Shown: piece by piece, positions 10,239 through 22,100 of the stretch
How the letters are laid out: each line of letters opens with the position of its first letter
How positions within the stretch are numbered: the stretch's first letter is position 1
From: Volvox africanus
Taxonomy: Eukaryota; Chlorophyta; Chlorophyceae; Chlamydomonadales; Volvocaceae
Assembly (NCBI GenBank): GCA_030268105.1
Contig: BSDZ01000011.1
Coordinates: forward strand, 2,889,001-2,953,000
Direction of reading: 5' to 3'
Length of the DNA: 64,000 nucleotides
The notes under the pieces: generated by a model
What the model was told of the DNA's origin: nothing
The model's database searches: none
The model's input: only the letters and a program-made list of their open reading frames with translations
Translations under genes and position numbers: made by a program

Positions 10239-11270
10239 ATGAAGCCAGTTGTGATTCTCCTCCTCCTTCCATTGGTAATTACAGCTGCGAAACCCCAGAA
10301 GGTCATATTTGATCATGATGGAGGAATTGATGATTTTGTTACCTTGTTACTTCTGCTATCGAAACCTGAGTTGGTTTCGGTCGTTGGAATTACCATCCTC
10401 GACGCGGACTGCAGAGCGGAAGTAGCAGCGAACACAACTCTGAAACTATTGCACACTCTTGGATTCAATGACATACCAGTTGCTATCTCAACCCTTCCAG
10501 CAGTAAATCCTTTTCCCGACATTTGGCGCTGGTCCGGCCTCACCGTGGATGTTCAGCCCCTTATAAATCAGGTTGATTCCATTTCAGTTAAGCAGAATCT
10601 CGTGCAACAGCCCGGACAGGACTTCCTCTGGGAGCTGCTGCGCACCCAACTAGAGCGAATAACAATCGTGGCAACAGGTCCTCTTAGTAACGTGGCCTAC
10701 ATCATAAAACACTATGGAGATGAAGCAGCAGCGCGCATAAAGGAAGTTTGGTGGATGGGAGGAGCCGTATATGTCCAAGGCAACGTGGACTACCCCGGCC
10801 ACGATGGGAGCGCGGAATGGAACGCATTCTGGGACCCCCCTGCTGTCGGCGTCGTGTGGAATTCTAGCGTGCCTATTGTTATGGTCCCACTAGACGTGAC
10901 TAATCACGTTCCCGTGACCCCTGACCTCATTTACAGATTTGGTCGCCAAGCGGAGTACTTATACTCTGTCCTCGCCGGAACAATTTGGTCGAAGGTTATT
11001 TCGTGGGTCTATGAACGTCCACTTGAACCATACTTCGCGTGGGACACGCTCACTGCTGCGTGTCTGCTGAGTCGTGAGCTATGCGCGCGTGTTGATGACC
11101 TGGTTTCGTACGCAGTCGTATCCGGACCCAGCCAGGGCCGGGTGGTTGCCGCTAATCAGTGTGTTGCACGTTCCTCGGACGTTTCTCGACAGCGCACAAT
11201 AGCAACAGTGATACAGGTTGACGCAGAGGAGTTCTACGGCTTTGTGTTAGACGCGCTGAAAAGGTCCTAG
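10239..11270 (+). CDS. Inosine-uridine preferring nucleoside hydrolase family protein, probably secreted
   Basis: The family hydrolyses the N-glycosidic bond of nucleosides to give ribose and free base. Starting at ATG 10239 the product is 343 residues. A hydrophobic N-terminus (residues 3-17, ending TAA) looks like a signal peptide, followed by the calcium-binding DHDGGIDD motif at residues 25-32. Later motifs are ATGPLSNVA, WWMGGAV and AEWNAFWDPPA. Near the C-terminus, where many members have His-Asp before xxxAA, this protein has AWDTLTAA: Asp kept, His replaced by Trp. An earlier in-frame ATG at 10224 is not present; the open frame extends to 10209 only through non-ATG codons, so 10239 is preferred. 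No intron is seen, unlike the neighbours, which could reflect horizontal transfer or retroposition. The precise substrate is unknown. Confidence 0.88.
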   Translation: MKPVVILLLLPLVITAAKPQKVIFDHDGGIDDFVTLLLLLSKPELVSVVGITILDADCRAEVAANTTLKLLHTLGFNDIPVAISTLPAVNPFPDIWRWSGLTVDVQPLINQVDSISVKQNLVQQPGQDFLWELLRTQLERITIVATGPLSNVAYIIKHYGDEAAARIKEVWWMGGAVYVQGNVDYPGHDGSAEWNAFWDPPAVGVVWNSSVPIVMVPLDVTNHVPVTPDLIYRFGRQAEYLYSVLAGTIWSKVISWVYERPLEPYFAWDTLTAACLLSRELCARVDDLVSYAVVSGPSQGRVVAANQCVARSSDVSRQRTIATVIQVDAEEFYGFVLDALKRS

Positions 11271-11752
11271 GCGAAACGGGCGAGATGCATGGTCTCAAAG
11301 ACGTCGTGTAGAGCAGGTGTGTCCATCGACGTCCTGTGCGTTCCATAATTATGGCCTATCCATGTTTGGTGTGCATTGCAGCAGGTTGCAGCATATCTTG
11401 TTGCCACATGTCCATAGGAATCCCGATTCTACTAAGTTACTAGTTGTCAGGACACGCAATATTCACAGGCTTGAAGCTTCAGCACGGACGTGATGTCCAA
11501 AGTAGGTCGTCACGAAAGATTAAGGACTGAAGCAACCAATCTCCAGCCCTGAAACAAGCCCGCACAGTTCTAGAGCTGCCTATCGCGTGATTCCGAGATG
11601 GGTTCGGATATGACTATCCGAGTATGGTCAGAGAGTACAAACTAAATCCTCGGAGCATATGCCTGCAAAGTCCGGCCAGGGACACCAAAACCGGCCAATC
11701 TGCCGTACGCGTTTTGTGCCACCTATTGTATGACAGGATTGTACGGATTGTA

Positions 11753-11757
11753 TGTAA
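11753..11757 (+). terminator. Possible TGTAA polyadenylation signal
   Basis: TGTAA, the usual green-algal signal, occurs about 480 nt after the nucleoside hydrolase stop. The distance is long, so the assignment is tentative. Confidence 0.25.
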
Positions 11758-12127
11758 TAAGAAACGTGGACGCAATATTTCTTTTCTTTATCATTCCTTC
11801 AGGGCAACACAAGTAAACACAACAATTACAGCAAAACCAGCTAACAATAGCACGGGGCACTTTGTCTGATATTGGTTGCCACAACCCCCGACGGCACTGA
11901 TGGTCACACGGCCGATCCCTCACCCTGCAGCAGGACCTCAATCGAACCTTTTTCGGATTCTGGCAGCTCGTTTTTAAACCCTAGAAATGACCCTCATTAT
12001 TAGTTTCCTCGCTATCTCTGCCACGGGCTTGCTTGTAGGGGACTGTGGCTCCCTATGGCTGCGGCAGTGGTTGGGGTTTCTGGCGTATACCCCACTGGCG
12101 GCGTCTCAGTAACCCCGTTTATATTAA

Positions 12128-12157
12128 ATATGTGTGTGTATATATACACACACATAT
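12128..12157. repeat. Perfect 30-bp palindrome of TG/TA and CA/TA repeats
   Basis: The sequence reads (TG)n into TATATA and then (CA)n, and equals its own reverse complement over 30 bp. It could extrude as a cruciform or mark simple-sequence expansion. Confidence 0.9.
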
Positions 12158-13140
12158 ATAACCTATACGAGAAACACCCCTCTGATATATAGTGTTTGGC
12201 TTAAATATGCAAATCTGTCATCGCTTATGCCTATATCTCGTTTTAAGCCCACGCATTGGCCTGTGAGCACGTAGAAGGCCGCTTTCTTTGGGCGGTGTGC
12301 AAGGTAGGGCCCCACAGCGGCCCTACCTGCGTCCAGTTGCCTCCTTTCTCCTTTCTGCGCCGGCACACTTCCATCCTCGGAAGTACAAATATTTACACAT
12401 TGTACAGTTTACATTGTCGTTAGCTTTAAGTGTTTCTCTGTGGCCAGACAGCTTATCCTGCCTTGGGGGACACTTTCCGCAACTCTTGAGCTGTTAGCTG
12501 GCCGAGTCGCCTTTTCCAATGTTTCTTGATTAATTTTCAAATTTCTGTCGAAATCCAAAAGGGATTAGGCTTGACATTGCCGGAAAATGTTTTGTAGACC
12601 GTGCTGACATCTGACCTGACACAGCTGTAACAACTGGCACCTTATTGCGCAGCTCAGATTGCATTGAATTATTCAAGGTTTACATATAGCACGGGATTAC
12701 GCCTTCTTCATCACACACTTATCGTAACATGGCTCGCCCTGGGGCAACATTCCAGGTTACTGACGGCTAAACGCAGATATATTACAAAAAAACCTATTCA
12801 TTCTGTTTTGCCATGTTGTGCGCTTTGCGTGTAAAAGCGTAGACTGGGGTCTAAGTCAGGTAGATGAACGATTTTCCTATCTTTGCTACTTGGTCTGCAG
12901 CTGCATGATGAATAAACCGCACATCTAACAGAATTATATAACTTGTCCTTGGAGGTTTGGCTAACGCATCTCACATGACTGCCCATACCGCATGGTCCCA
13001 ACTGGACGCTTTCTTCCTTCGGCGTGCATAGTGCCTTTTGTTCTCAGCAGCATCGGCTGTAGGACAGCACCTTTCGATAACCATCCTGGGCCGTACTTTG
13101 AACGTCTCTGAACGCTGGATTAGCTCCTGCTACGAGACTA

Positions 13141-13164
13141 TTGCCATTGCCATTGCCATTGCCA
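13141..13164. repeat. (TTGCCA)4 microsatellite
   Basis: Four exact tandem hexamers in intergenic DNA. Confidence 0.9.
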
Positions 13165-13989
13165 TTTCTGTTACAGATTGGCTGTGCTCTAATGGCCTGA
13201 CCGAAGAAAGGTCGTTCCGAACAACAAAAACAAGATAAGCAATTATGCCAGCAAGCGCTACTTATAGCGATCCTAAGGACACGAATCGCCCGCCTCGAGT
13301 CGTACCACCATCGGTCGTAAGGTCCTGCGCCTTAGCTAACCCGGCTTAAGCTACGCATAGCCCGCAATGTTGTGGAATCTTTATCTGAACGTTTACAACA
13401 TAATCAAATCCAATTTGCGCATCCCCTCGAAAAAACACTGACATAAATTTAGGGTATTTCTGTCAACTGAGGATAGCACCATGCAGGCATGTAGACGTAT
13501 AGCTTCTTGAGCTCAGGTCGTCTCAGGCGTGGTTTTCGGGAAGCGACAGGGGTGAGGGGGGATTTTAGGCGCTGTAACGTAATAATAATTAAGTAATTAA
13601 ACGTCATAGAGAACCACTCCCAACGAATGCATGCCGTGTGGTCAACGACGGCCTGCGACGCGGGATCCCCAGTTCCTTCCGACCACAGCTGTGTCCTTAG
13701 AGTATCCAGGTTGTTGGTGCGTGTTGCAACCAACCAGGGAGTCTCCTCTGCAACCAACATCGCCTTGCCCGTTGCCCTGCGCAAGAACCTAGGCCGCAGT
13801 TCCACGGCAGCTTCCAGACAAGTGCATTGGCCTGGGATTCGTACGCATGGCACGCTTGTAGGCGCTTTCTCGAGATTTGCTGCCATCCGAATGCTGTACA
13901 ATGACGCCCGTCTCTGTGATTGGTCTTCTGCGGACCTGCCTTCCAAAAGTCCAAGCAGTTAAAGGAAAGGTCAACCAGAAGCATGCCGC

Positions 13990-14120
13990 TATAATTTATG
14001 TAGTCACCGTCGTAAGATTGATTGATTGATTGATAAGCTCATTAGAGCCCGTAAGGCCCGACGAGCCAGGAGCCTAAAGGGGTAGCAACCCAGACATTTT
14101 TAAGGGGTGGGCAGCTCGCT
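13990..14120 (-). mobile_element. LINE 3' terminal fragment with (AATC)n tail
   Basis: Read on the minus strand, GGCTCCTGGCTCGTCGGGCC and a TTACGGGCTCTAATGAGC stretch match the 3' end of the LINE at 9.5-10.0 kb with a few changes, and run into a (AATC)n tail (GATT repeats at 14016-14034 on the plus strand). Only the last 100 bp or so remains. Confidence 0.55.
14016..14034. repeat. (GATT)n microsatellite
   Basis: Almost five tandem GATT units, forming the terminal simple repeat of the LINE fragment. Confidence 0.85.
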
Positions 14121-14550
14121 CCCAATTTGGAGCTCCTTTACAAATGTGTGAATTGCTCTTACATTTACTGCCTTGCATTATTTGGACGATTAATATTTGT
14201 AAAAGCAGCGTCTACGAAAAAGGCACTTGCGCCCCACGCACGCCCGTGTGAAGTTGGCCAACGTAAGAAGGACAGACCCACAGATGCCTGTACCTTGACC
14301 GTTGTGTCACCCCTTACAATTGCTACCCAGGCTCAAGGGACCGCAAGCTTCATCAGTAGAAGTTAAGTACGATGATGATGATTACAAGTTAATACAGTGG
14401 TATTAACCTGCTCTGGTATTAACCGAGTGTGAAACGGTTTGGATCCTACGACAGTCGTACGGGAACGGACAGACAAAACTTGCCCGTAGACATTTAGTTT
14501 GCAGTGATAATATTAACGATTGTAAGAAAGTGAATGGTAACGAATTGGTC

Positions 14551-17500
14551 ATGCATTGTATGAGGTACGGTCGATTGGCGACAAATGGAAACCACCAACG
14601 ACAGCAAAAACTTGGCAATGGATGTAGATTCTCCCTAGCACAAAGGAGGTTAGTAGAAAGGAAAGATACTCGCAATGTGGGCCGTGTCCGCCTGGACAAA
14701 GAAACGGATTCCGCCATCGCGTCAACGACAGCCACAGAGGAAACTGCGACGATTGGGACGCTTTACAGCAATCTTAATCCACGCACACTTGCACATGAGC
14801 CGGGTACTCTGTGGGGTGCTACCCTTCTCGTGGCAGGCACGACGGTTGGAGCTGGTATCTTGGCCCTCCCGGCAGTCACTCAGGTAAAGTCAGCAGACGC
14901 AAGAAGTCGACTATAGCGTTAACATAAGAAGCTACCGACGCCAATTTCTGTCCATACGCCTTAATGAGACGTAGGCAGTCATGGGTTGGGAAAACTAAAG
15001 AACCTGACGGAAGTCTTTAATGTGAGATTTCGGCAGTAGGGTTGCTACATCCGTGCGCTGCATGTGTGCCTGTCGATTATGTTTTAAATGATATAAGGGG
15101 CACCGTCCATCCGGGTCCTCTGCAGCGTGTGAACTTCCCGTATCCATAACCCGTCGCCGCTGTAGGAGTCAGGCTTTGCCGCCACCAGCGGCACCCTGGC
15201 GGGATGCGGCGTGTTTGCAATGGCCACTGGCCTGCTAATTTCTGAGGTGAACATGAACGTCGTGGCGCGTTACGGCATCAGCAACGTCACTTTCAGCACC
15301 ATGGCGGAAAAGACGCTGGGCGCTGCCGGCGCCTCTGCGGCCACGTTACTGTATATTTTCCACAACTACGCCTTGTTGGTGGCCTGTGAGACTGGAATGG
15401 ACTGGATCATGGATGGGGGGTTTCGAAACATGCTGTATCGAGCATATTCGTTGACTTGAGTGAAAGGGCCGAGTATTCCCTTTTCATCATTCGGATACGT
15501 GTGAGTTGTAGGAAAGGGGGAGGAGTACTGTAAAGAAAGGGGGCTATTGAGGGTTGTTGGGCCACGGTCCTGGAGGAGTTGGAACTCACCCATGCTGCTA
15601 AGCAGCGCTGTCCAAATTCTGCTGTTGTGTGCACTACAGTCAATGATGTAGGGTGTGCTGTCGCGTCTGGGAAATTCTGCCCGCGCCAAGAAACTGGTTT
15701 AGGCGCGAGACCCTCGTACGTGTAACGGGACAGTTTTTAACGTCTTACACCTCCTGGTGCCCACAAGCCCGACCTGATCTTTACTTCCCTTTGAAACCTT
15801 GCAGACGTGGCGCGTGCGGGTCAGATCCTGGCCACCGCTGTCAATATTGCGCCTCTAGCGGGGTCAGCGATGTTCGCATTAGGCTTCGGTGGCATTTGCT
15901 ATGCGACCACTCCGCGCCAATTCGACCGCGTGAACGGCGTCCTGTTGGGTATGGCTGCCGCAGCCTTTGTGGTGAGGACGGAATGGTGACTGTTAGATTC
16001 CAGTGTACGTCTATCGGGGTAAGGGCTTGATAGAAGATGCAATGGTGCTCCCTGTTCTGTGGGTAAGTTACTCCCAATCTGCTGAGGCGCTCAAGATACT
16101 CCCCGTCACCGAGCATGCGGCGCAAGCTTGCCATCAGTTATGTTACGATGAAGCACGGTCCACACCACTGTCCTTAACTGGATGGCCAATCAGGCACCCC
16201 ATGCGCTCCCTGCATACCGTGAACACCTGCTCATACACACATATACACTTCCTCGTCCCCCAGGCGCTGCTGGCGGTCGCTGGGTCCCACATAGATCTCC
16301 CGGTGCTGGCACGTGCGGAGTGGTCCGCAGTGCCGCCTACAATCCCCGTCATCGCTCTGGCCTTCGTCTACCATAACATCATCCCGGTGGTGGTCCACAA
16401 CCTGGAATGCGACGCAGCCAAGGTGCGCGGATCTCCATCCGCCCTGTCCTTTCCTCCGCAAACATCCAGGGACGTCCGCTAGGCTCTGGAGATCCGTGGA
16501 GTTGGTCTAGAAGCTCGCGAGGCGAGACGGCTTGGGTAGTCCACCTTCCTTAGCCAAAAGCTGGGCTTGAGACGAGGTACCAATCCATAGCCATACTGCC
16601 CTCTGGGAGAACGTTTGTTTTGCGACTCGCTTTCCTTAAACAGGAACAAGGTAAGCGGTAACTGATTTGCACGCTGAACCTTTATTGTGCCGAAGGTGCG
16701 AACCTCCATCATCCTGGGCGTGCTGATCCCCGCTGCTATGTACCTGTTGTGGGATGGAGTCATCCTGGGCTCACTGGAAGATCTGGCCGCCAATGCAGCG
16801 GATGAGGTGGCGGCGAAGACGGCCGCCAGTGCAGCGGCCACGGCAGCTGTCAATGCGATCATCAGGGATGCGAACGACAACCTCTCGGCATCAGCCATGA
16901 CGACGGATGCCGCCGCTACCGCCGCCACGGCCAGCGCTAGCGCTGCCACTCTCGCCGAAAATGACAGTTTCACCTCATCAGCGGAGCTGACGGCAGCACT
17001 TGATCCGCTGGTGCTGCTTCAAAGAGCGGGTGGGCCGGTGGTGGCGCCTTTGGTGGAGGTATTTTCTTTCCTGGCGATTGCTACGTCCTTCACGGGCTTT
17101 GTGCTGGCGGCGGTGGACTTTTTGCCCGACGCCTTCAAACCACTTTCGGCTGTGCCGCGGTCGGGCAGGTGCGGTAGATTTTGGCAGGTTGTCTGATTGG
17201 TCGTCTATCATACAATGCACTTTAGAGGAGGTAACTGAATGGACATACTTGCCGGGATGAGGACGCGGCGTGTGTCGCACTAAGTGGATCAGTCGCTCCC
17301 TGGTAGCAATATATGCTTCGTTCTCTGCGGTATGCGCCAAATGGCTAACCCGGGGCTATCCCGCCGTGTGTGGCCCAGGTACGCGTTGGTCGTGCTGCCT
17401 CCCATTCTCCTGTCCACCGCATCCCCGGGTATCTTCTTCGCGGCGCTGGATATTGCCGGTACGTACGGCGTCATGACGTTGTACGGCATGATGCCAGCTG

Positions 17501-17769
17501 CCATGGCATGGGCCAGTCGCTACAGCGGCGATATTAGCGACCCAGGCCGAGCGGTGTCGGCTTTAGCCTCCATGACCGCCGCTGGCAAAATCTCTAGCCC
17601 GGCTAGGGCAGAGGAGGATAGAGCCAGTAGCGTCAGCAGCAGTGTCAGCGGTCGTGGCGTAAGGGGCGATGGCGCACGTGTGGTAGAGTTGGTCCCAGGA
17701 GGCCCGGCGGTAGTGCTGCTGACGGGAGCTGCCGCGGCGGCAGTCATCGTCAGCCAGTGGGTTATTTAA
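14551..17769 (+). CDS. Plastid tyrosine/tryptophan permease-like amino-acid transporter (HAAAP/TyrP family)
   Basis: There are six exons with consistent phases: 14551-14883, 15166-15385, 15805-15971, 16264-16422, 16696-17168 and 17379-17769, giving about 580 residues. The first 95 or so residues are basic and Ser/Thr-rich, fitting a plastid transit peptide. The permease body starts with GTLWGATLLVAGTTVGAGIL and continues with the family signatures YALLVAYVARAGQILA, FVYHNIIPVVVHNLECD and KVRTSIILGVLIPAAMYLLW. About ten membrane segments are visible. Family members carry aromatic amino acids across membranes by proton symport. Exon 5 inserts an Ala-rich acidic loop of about 90 residues and exon 6 carries a Ser/Arg-rich loop before the last membrane segment. 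The start could be one of several nearby ATGs (14551 or 14560). Confidence 0.88.
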
Positions 17770-17874
17770 GTCATCAGATATGCAGTTGCTCGTACGAGCA
17801 GATGTTGGAATTTCACCCACGGATTCGGAGCAGGTGCCATAAGGGGCATTTCGTTGCAGGACGGATGCTGCAAA

Positions 17875-17902
17875 GCCACAGCCACAGCCACAGCCACAGC
17901 CA
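17875..17902. repeat. (GCCACA)4 minisatellite
   Basis: Four full hexamers and a partial one, shortly after the permease stop. Confidence 0.9.
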
Positions 17903-19040
17903 AGCTTGCAATGTTCAAATGACTGCCGTACAGGGTATCGGGAAGCGCTGAAGCTGCACGGCGACCATCAGGTCATGTTTTGTGATGTCATGAACCCGGG
18001 ATATCGTACTTAATTTACACACCATCTTGGCCTTGGGGCGTCCGTCTAACTGTCTACCTGAGTGAGCGCGCGAGCAGTGCGTGCTTTGTGGAATTGTTCA
18101 CTTGAAAGTATGGTATGAAGAAGTAAGCAGTGGCCGCGTATGAAGTTTGGTGACGTTAGCTTTGCTTGACCAAGGGTGGGTTGGCTGAGTTTGCAACTCG
18201 GGTGTGTGTATACGGACTCTGCGCAGGCGTGCCCTGTGATTTATCCGACAGTGCACAACGACATCACGGGACAGCTTCTGAAGCAAGAGTTCAAGGCACG
18301 TGGGATGATTCCGTGGCCATGTCATCATATGACTTACTTTGTGCTTGGACGCCAGATTTGAGGCCGCCGCATGATAATTTGTTAGATCATTTACGATCCA
18401 TGTGTCACGCGGACTGTCAAAAACGCGCTCTTGTGCGTTGCTCTTCTTTCTAGTGCAGCTTGCTGTGTTTGGTGAAGGGACCTACCCCCACGGCAGGATG
18501 TGCGAAAGTCGGAAGGAAGCCTTACGGCTTCACCAGCCATAACTGCCACTGCCACACCACGAGTTTTCGGGCCCTTATGGGCTAAACAGCTATCGGTGGG
18601 GCCGTTGCCCAACCAGTCCTAGCGTCAAGCTTAACCTAACGTCACATAATGGCACCTTTCCACCGGCTTCCACAGCATACGGAAACCGGAACACTTCACA
18701 CAGGTGAAGTTTTAGCAATAAATTCACAGCAGACTTTCAGCAACAGAACACGGACCACCACTGGTCTCCACGTTCGTGTGCGTTGAACTAATCGAGAGAT
18801 AGCCATGATACCATGGGCTGTGAACAAAATGAAGGCGCGACATTTCTAAGGCAAAATGCCTAACAACTAAAACAAATGACAGTAGAATGAACAGGAATTG
18901 GCATCGAGGCCGATTAGCATACCAGCAGGGTATACCGACGAACTCCAAGGTCTTCTTTACTCGAAGCCGCCGCTTCTGAGGTTTAGCTCTATCCATGATG
19001 ATAGCCATTTTACAACGCGCCATCCCGGTCCTACACTTTG

Positions 19041-19045
19041 TTACA
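19041..19045 (-). terminator. Probable TGTAA polyadenylation signal of NAA60
   Basis: TTACA on the plus strand is TGTAA on the minus strand, about 130 nt after the NAA60 stop. Confidence 0.45.
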
Positions 19046-19172
19046 AACCGAAGAGCCTATACAAAAGAAATAGCCACACATGCGCCCACGTGCATGGGGC
19101 CAGGCAATCTTCGTGCGAACGCTTTCGCAAGGATGTCCGATTTTAACTCTTTAACAGTCAGCTGCTACGTCA

Positions 19173-22100
19173 TCAACGGCTGTGGGGATGCCACTGGGCA
19201 GTCGGCGGCCTAAAGAGAGCCGTCAGCACCGAGCCCCTCTGTTGCTGCTGGCATTGTTGTGGCTGGGCCTGCTGATGCTGTTGCTGCTGGGGATGGAGGC
19301 TCAGGCTGCCTCCCGCGAAGCCCTGCGGACCGCCGCGGTGTATCCCTCCCCGCGTGTGCTCGCCGGTGCGGCCGTGTGCGGTGCCACCCGTGCCAAGACC
19401 ATACTGAGGCCCGTGGCTGGCCTGGTGGAAATGCTGAGGGTGGTGCGAACGATGGTGTCCTAAGCTCTGCCCTCCCCATCCAATGTAGGATGGTGACGTG
19501 CTGCCGCTGCTGTGGGGATGCCGCTGCTGCAGCGATGTTAAGCTTGAAGACAGGCTTGGTGGGGCAGGCGGTGATGGCGGGCGTAAGATCGGCGCAGAGT
19601 ACATCATCATCTGCTGCTGCTTGGATTGGGGGTGGAATGCCAGCGGCGGCGGCGGTGGTGGTGAGCTTGTACTCATACCCGAATGCTTCACCAGGTCACC
19701 AGAGACCGCCGCTGAGCTCGCCCCCGACGAGCCAGCTGCACCCGAGTCCTCCCCATATGATGTTGACGCCGCATTGCACTGCTGCTGGGCCTGCGACCCT
19801 GGCGGTTCTGTGCCGCCGCTGCTTCTGCGGCTGCTGCCGGCTGGGCCCTGATTGTAAGCCCCCCGGTCTTTTTGGCAGGGTTCCCCCCCCACTGCACCTT
19901 TTGGCAGGGTTCCCCCCCCACTGCACCTTGACTGTTGATGTTGTTGCTGCTGCTGCTGATCCTGCTGCAGCGCCGGTGGATATTGCTGCTGGTGACTCAT
20001 CCTGAGGAACTGCTCTGCATCAACCGCTGAACACACAACACCGGGGGCCGTGCACGTCGACTGTGGCAGTTGTTGCGATTGCAACTGTCTTGAATGATGT
20101 GGCGCACTTTGCTTTGACGAGGGGGCTCGCTGCTGCTGCTGCTGCAGAGGAGGCTGCGGCAACGGAGGCTGCCACCCGGAAGTGGCTGTGTCGGCGAGAC
20201 CACCCTTCAACCCCGAACGCTGCGATGCGGCTGCCCCAGCTGTCGAGGCGAACGGCAGGAAGGTACTGTAGGTCTGCCTGCAGCAGCTTCACGGGGACCC
20301 GTCCTTAGCAGCTGTGCAATGGGACAAGCCTGCGTGCCCGTTGTAGCCCCACATCTGCCATAAAGCACAAGACCCCCCCCCATACCATTGGCAGAAGCCC
20401 ATTTGACGAACACACCGGCGCACCACTACGCTCCTAATGACCCCAATCTCCGTATGGGTTTTGCTTCCACAGATCCGCCCCGTGGGCGCGGGATCCCGTT
20501 ATGTTCTTCAAGTCTCCAAGGCGCAATGTTATCTTCCAAACCTACCTGCAGAGCCAAGAAGGTATACATACGTTGAAGGTGCCCAACATGGAGCGAAACG
20601 GCGCCACAGCGGCACCCAGCACGCCCCCTGCCCATTGCACGGCGGGAGACAGCTCCGGGCCGCTCGGTGGGATGAAGAGGGCGTAGAGAAAGGCGTCAAA
20701 CCAGGATTGATCGGGATTTGGCTGGCGGCCAGTGACCTGAGTTTGTGGCAGCAGAGTTGAGCAGGAGTTAAGCGGCGAGACGAGGGGCAGAGGGCAAAAT
20801 GCTCATCCAGATTGCGGCGAGTGGATGCGCACCTACAGCCCGGCTGGACGTCAGTCCCTGCGATTGGCTGTGTTACATTCCCCTGAAACCCTTGCAGTCG
20901 CCGAAGGAGCCTTCTTCACGCACCAAATGGTAGAAATTGGGCAGTCGTGCCATGGCCTGATAACCGGACGTTCCGTACAACCGCATCGCAGCATCATTGT
21001 ACGATATTACGTGCAAGAAGATCGCGCGGCATCTGCATGGGCAATGTGAGGCAGTGGAATTTTGCAAATTGGCCTTAAGTACCGTTGTCGGCAAGGCAGC
21101 TGGAAGGCCTGCACGCCGTGAGTCTCGCAACGGCACCGCCGGAGGTGAAATCCTTTGACCCCTAGGTTTCCTACCTCAACCTAGAAGCGTGCTGGTGAAC
21201 TAGCCCCAGCAGGCTTCGCGCTATGCCGCACTGCCGACACGGAGGCACTACGCCCAGCGTCAGCACGTACACTGTGCCGTCGCCATCCAAGCACTTGGGA
21301 GCCAGACCCATGACCTGGCGGTCCTGTACCCGAATTCCACAAGACAACATAGGCACTTAAGCGTATGGGTCCATGAAGAGTGGGTCCGGTGTTGGAAGTG
21401 AGGCGGTGGGGTAATGAGAGCGGCGCGGGAAGCAGCATGGTTGTGCAAAAACACGCAATCTACATAGATGGGGATTCGGGGAGGACCCATCGCAGAACAT
21501 GCTCGACAGGGCCCATGCCGACACCGAGGCCAGTTGATTGCGACATAGGGGTGGCGTGCTGTTAAATGGTGTTGAACGGGCTAAGGGCTCCAGGGTTCGG
21601 GTTTGGTCCGCAGAAGTATCCCCCTGGCTACAGCGTAAGTTTCAGCATCTTATTAGAAGCAACGGATTGTGATAGAGCTAAAGAACCAGCTGCATGCGTC
21701 CCCAGGACCGATAGCCTTACCAAGGGATCGCATTCATATAAATAGACCACACGTGCTGTGACGAAGCCGACCAGGTAGTCTCTACCGTACTCGCTGTGAA
21801 CGGCAGCCCATGAGAAGACCCTTGCACGCATGGGTACATGCACACACGCCACTTGTGTTTATTATAATGTAACATAGGCAAGGGGCGCGAGTGTGCCATA
21901 GATGATGTATAGAACTGGCCAGGTACAGTTGCCCACCGCCTTGCTGCCGTTGGTGCGTTGCGCACCTGTCTTCTCCCGCGACCGCTTTCCTGAAGAACAC
22001 TTCTTCATAGTCAATCGGAAATAGCTCTCGATGAATGGCCTGCGCACCAGCAGGGGCCAGGGTGAGAATACCCGTAACAGACGGCAGCTAGAGACCGCAT

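Larger units (their letters stand above)
11271..14015. other. Intergenic region, no gene seen
   Basis: It contains the palindrome at 12128, a hexamer repeat at 13141 and scattered short open frames without recognisable motifs or phase-matched splice sites. AT-rich patches lie at 12120-12240 and 12660-12800. Confidence 0.5.
17770..19172. other. Intergenic region, no gene seen
   Basis: It contains a (GCCACA)4 repeat and, at about 18500-18610, a GGGCCCTTATGGGCT stretch faintly like the LINE 3' end. No coding exon is supported. Confidence 0.45.
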
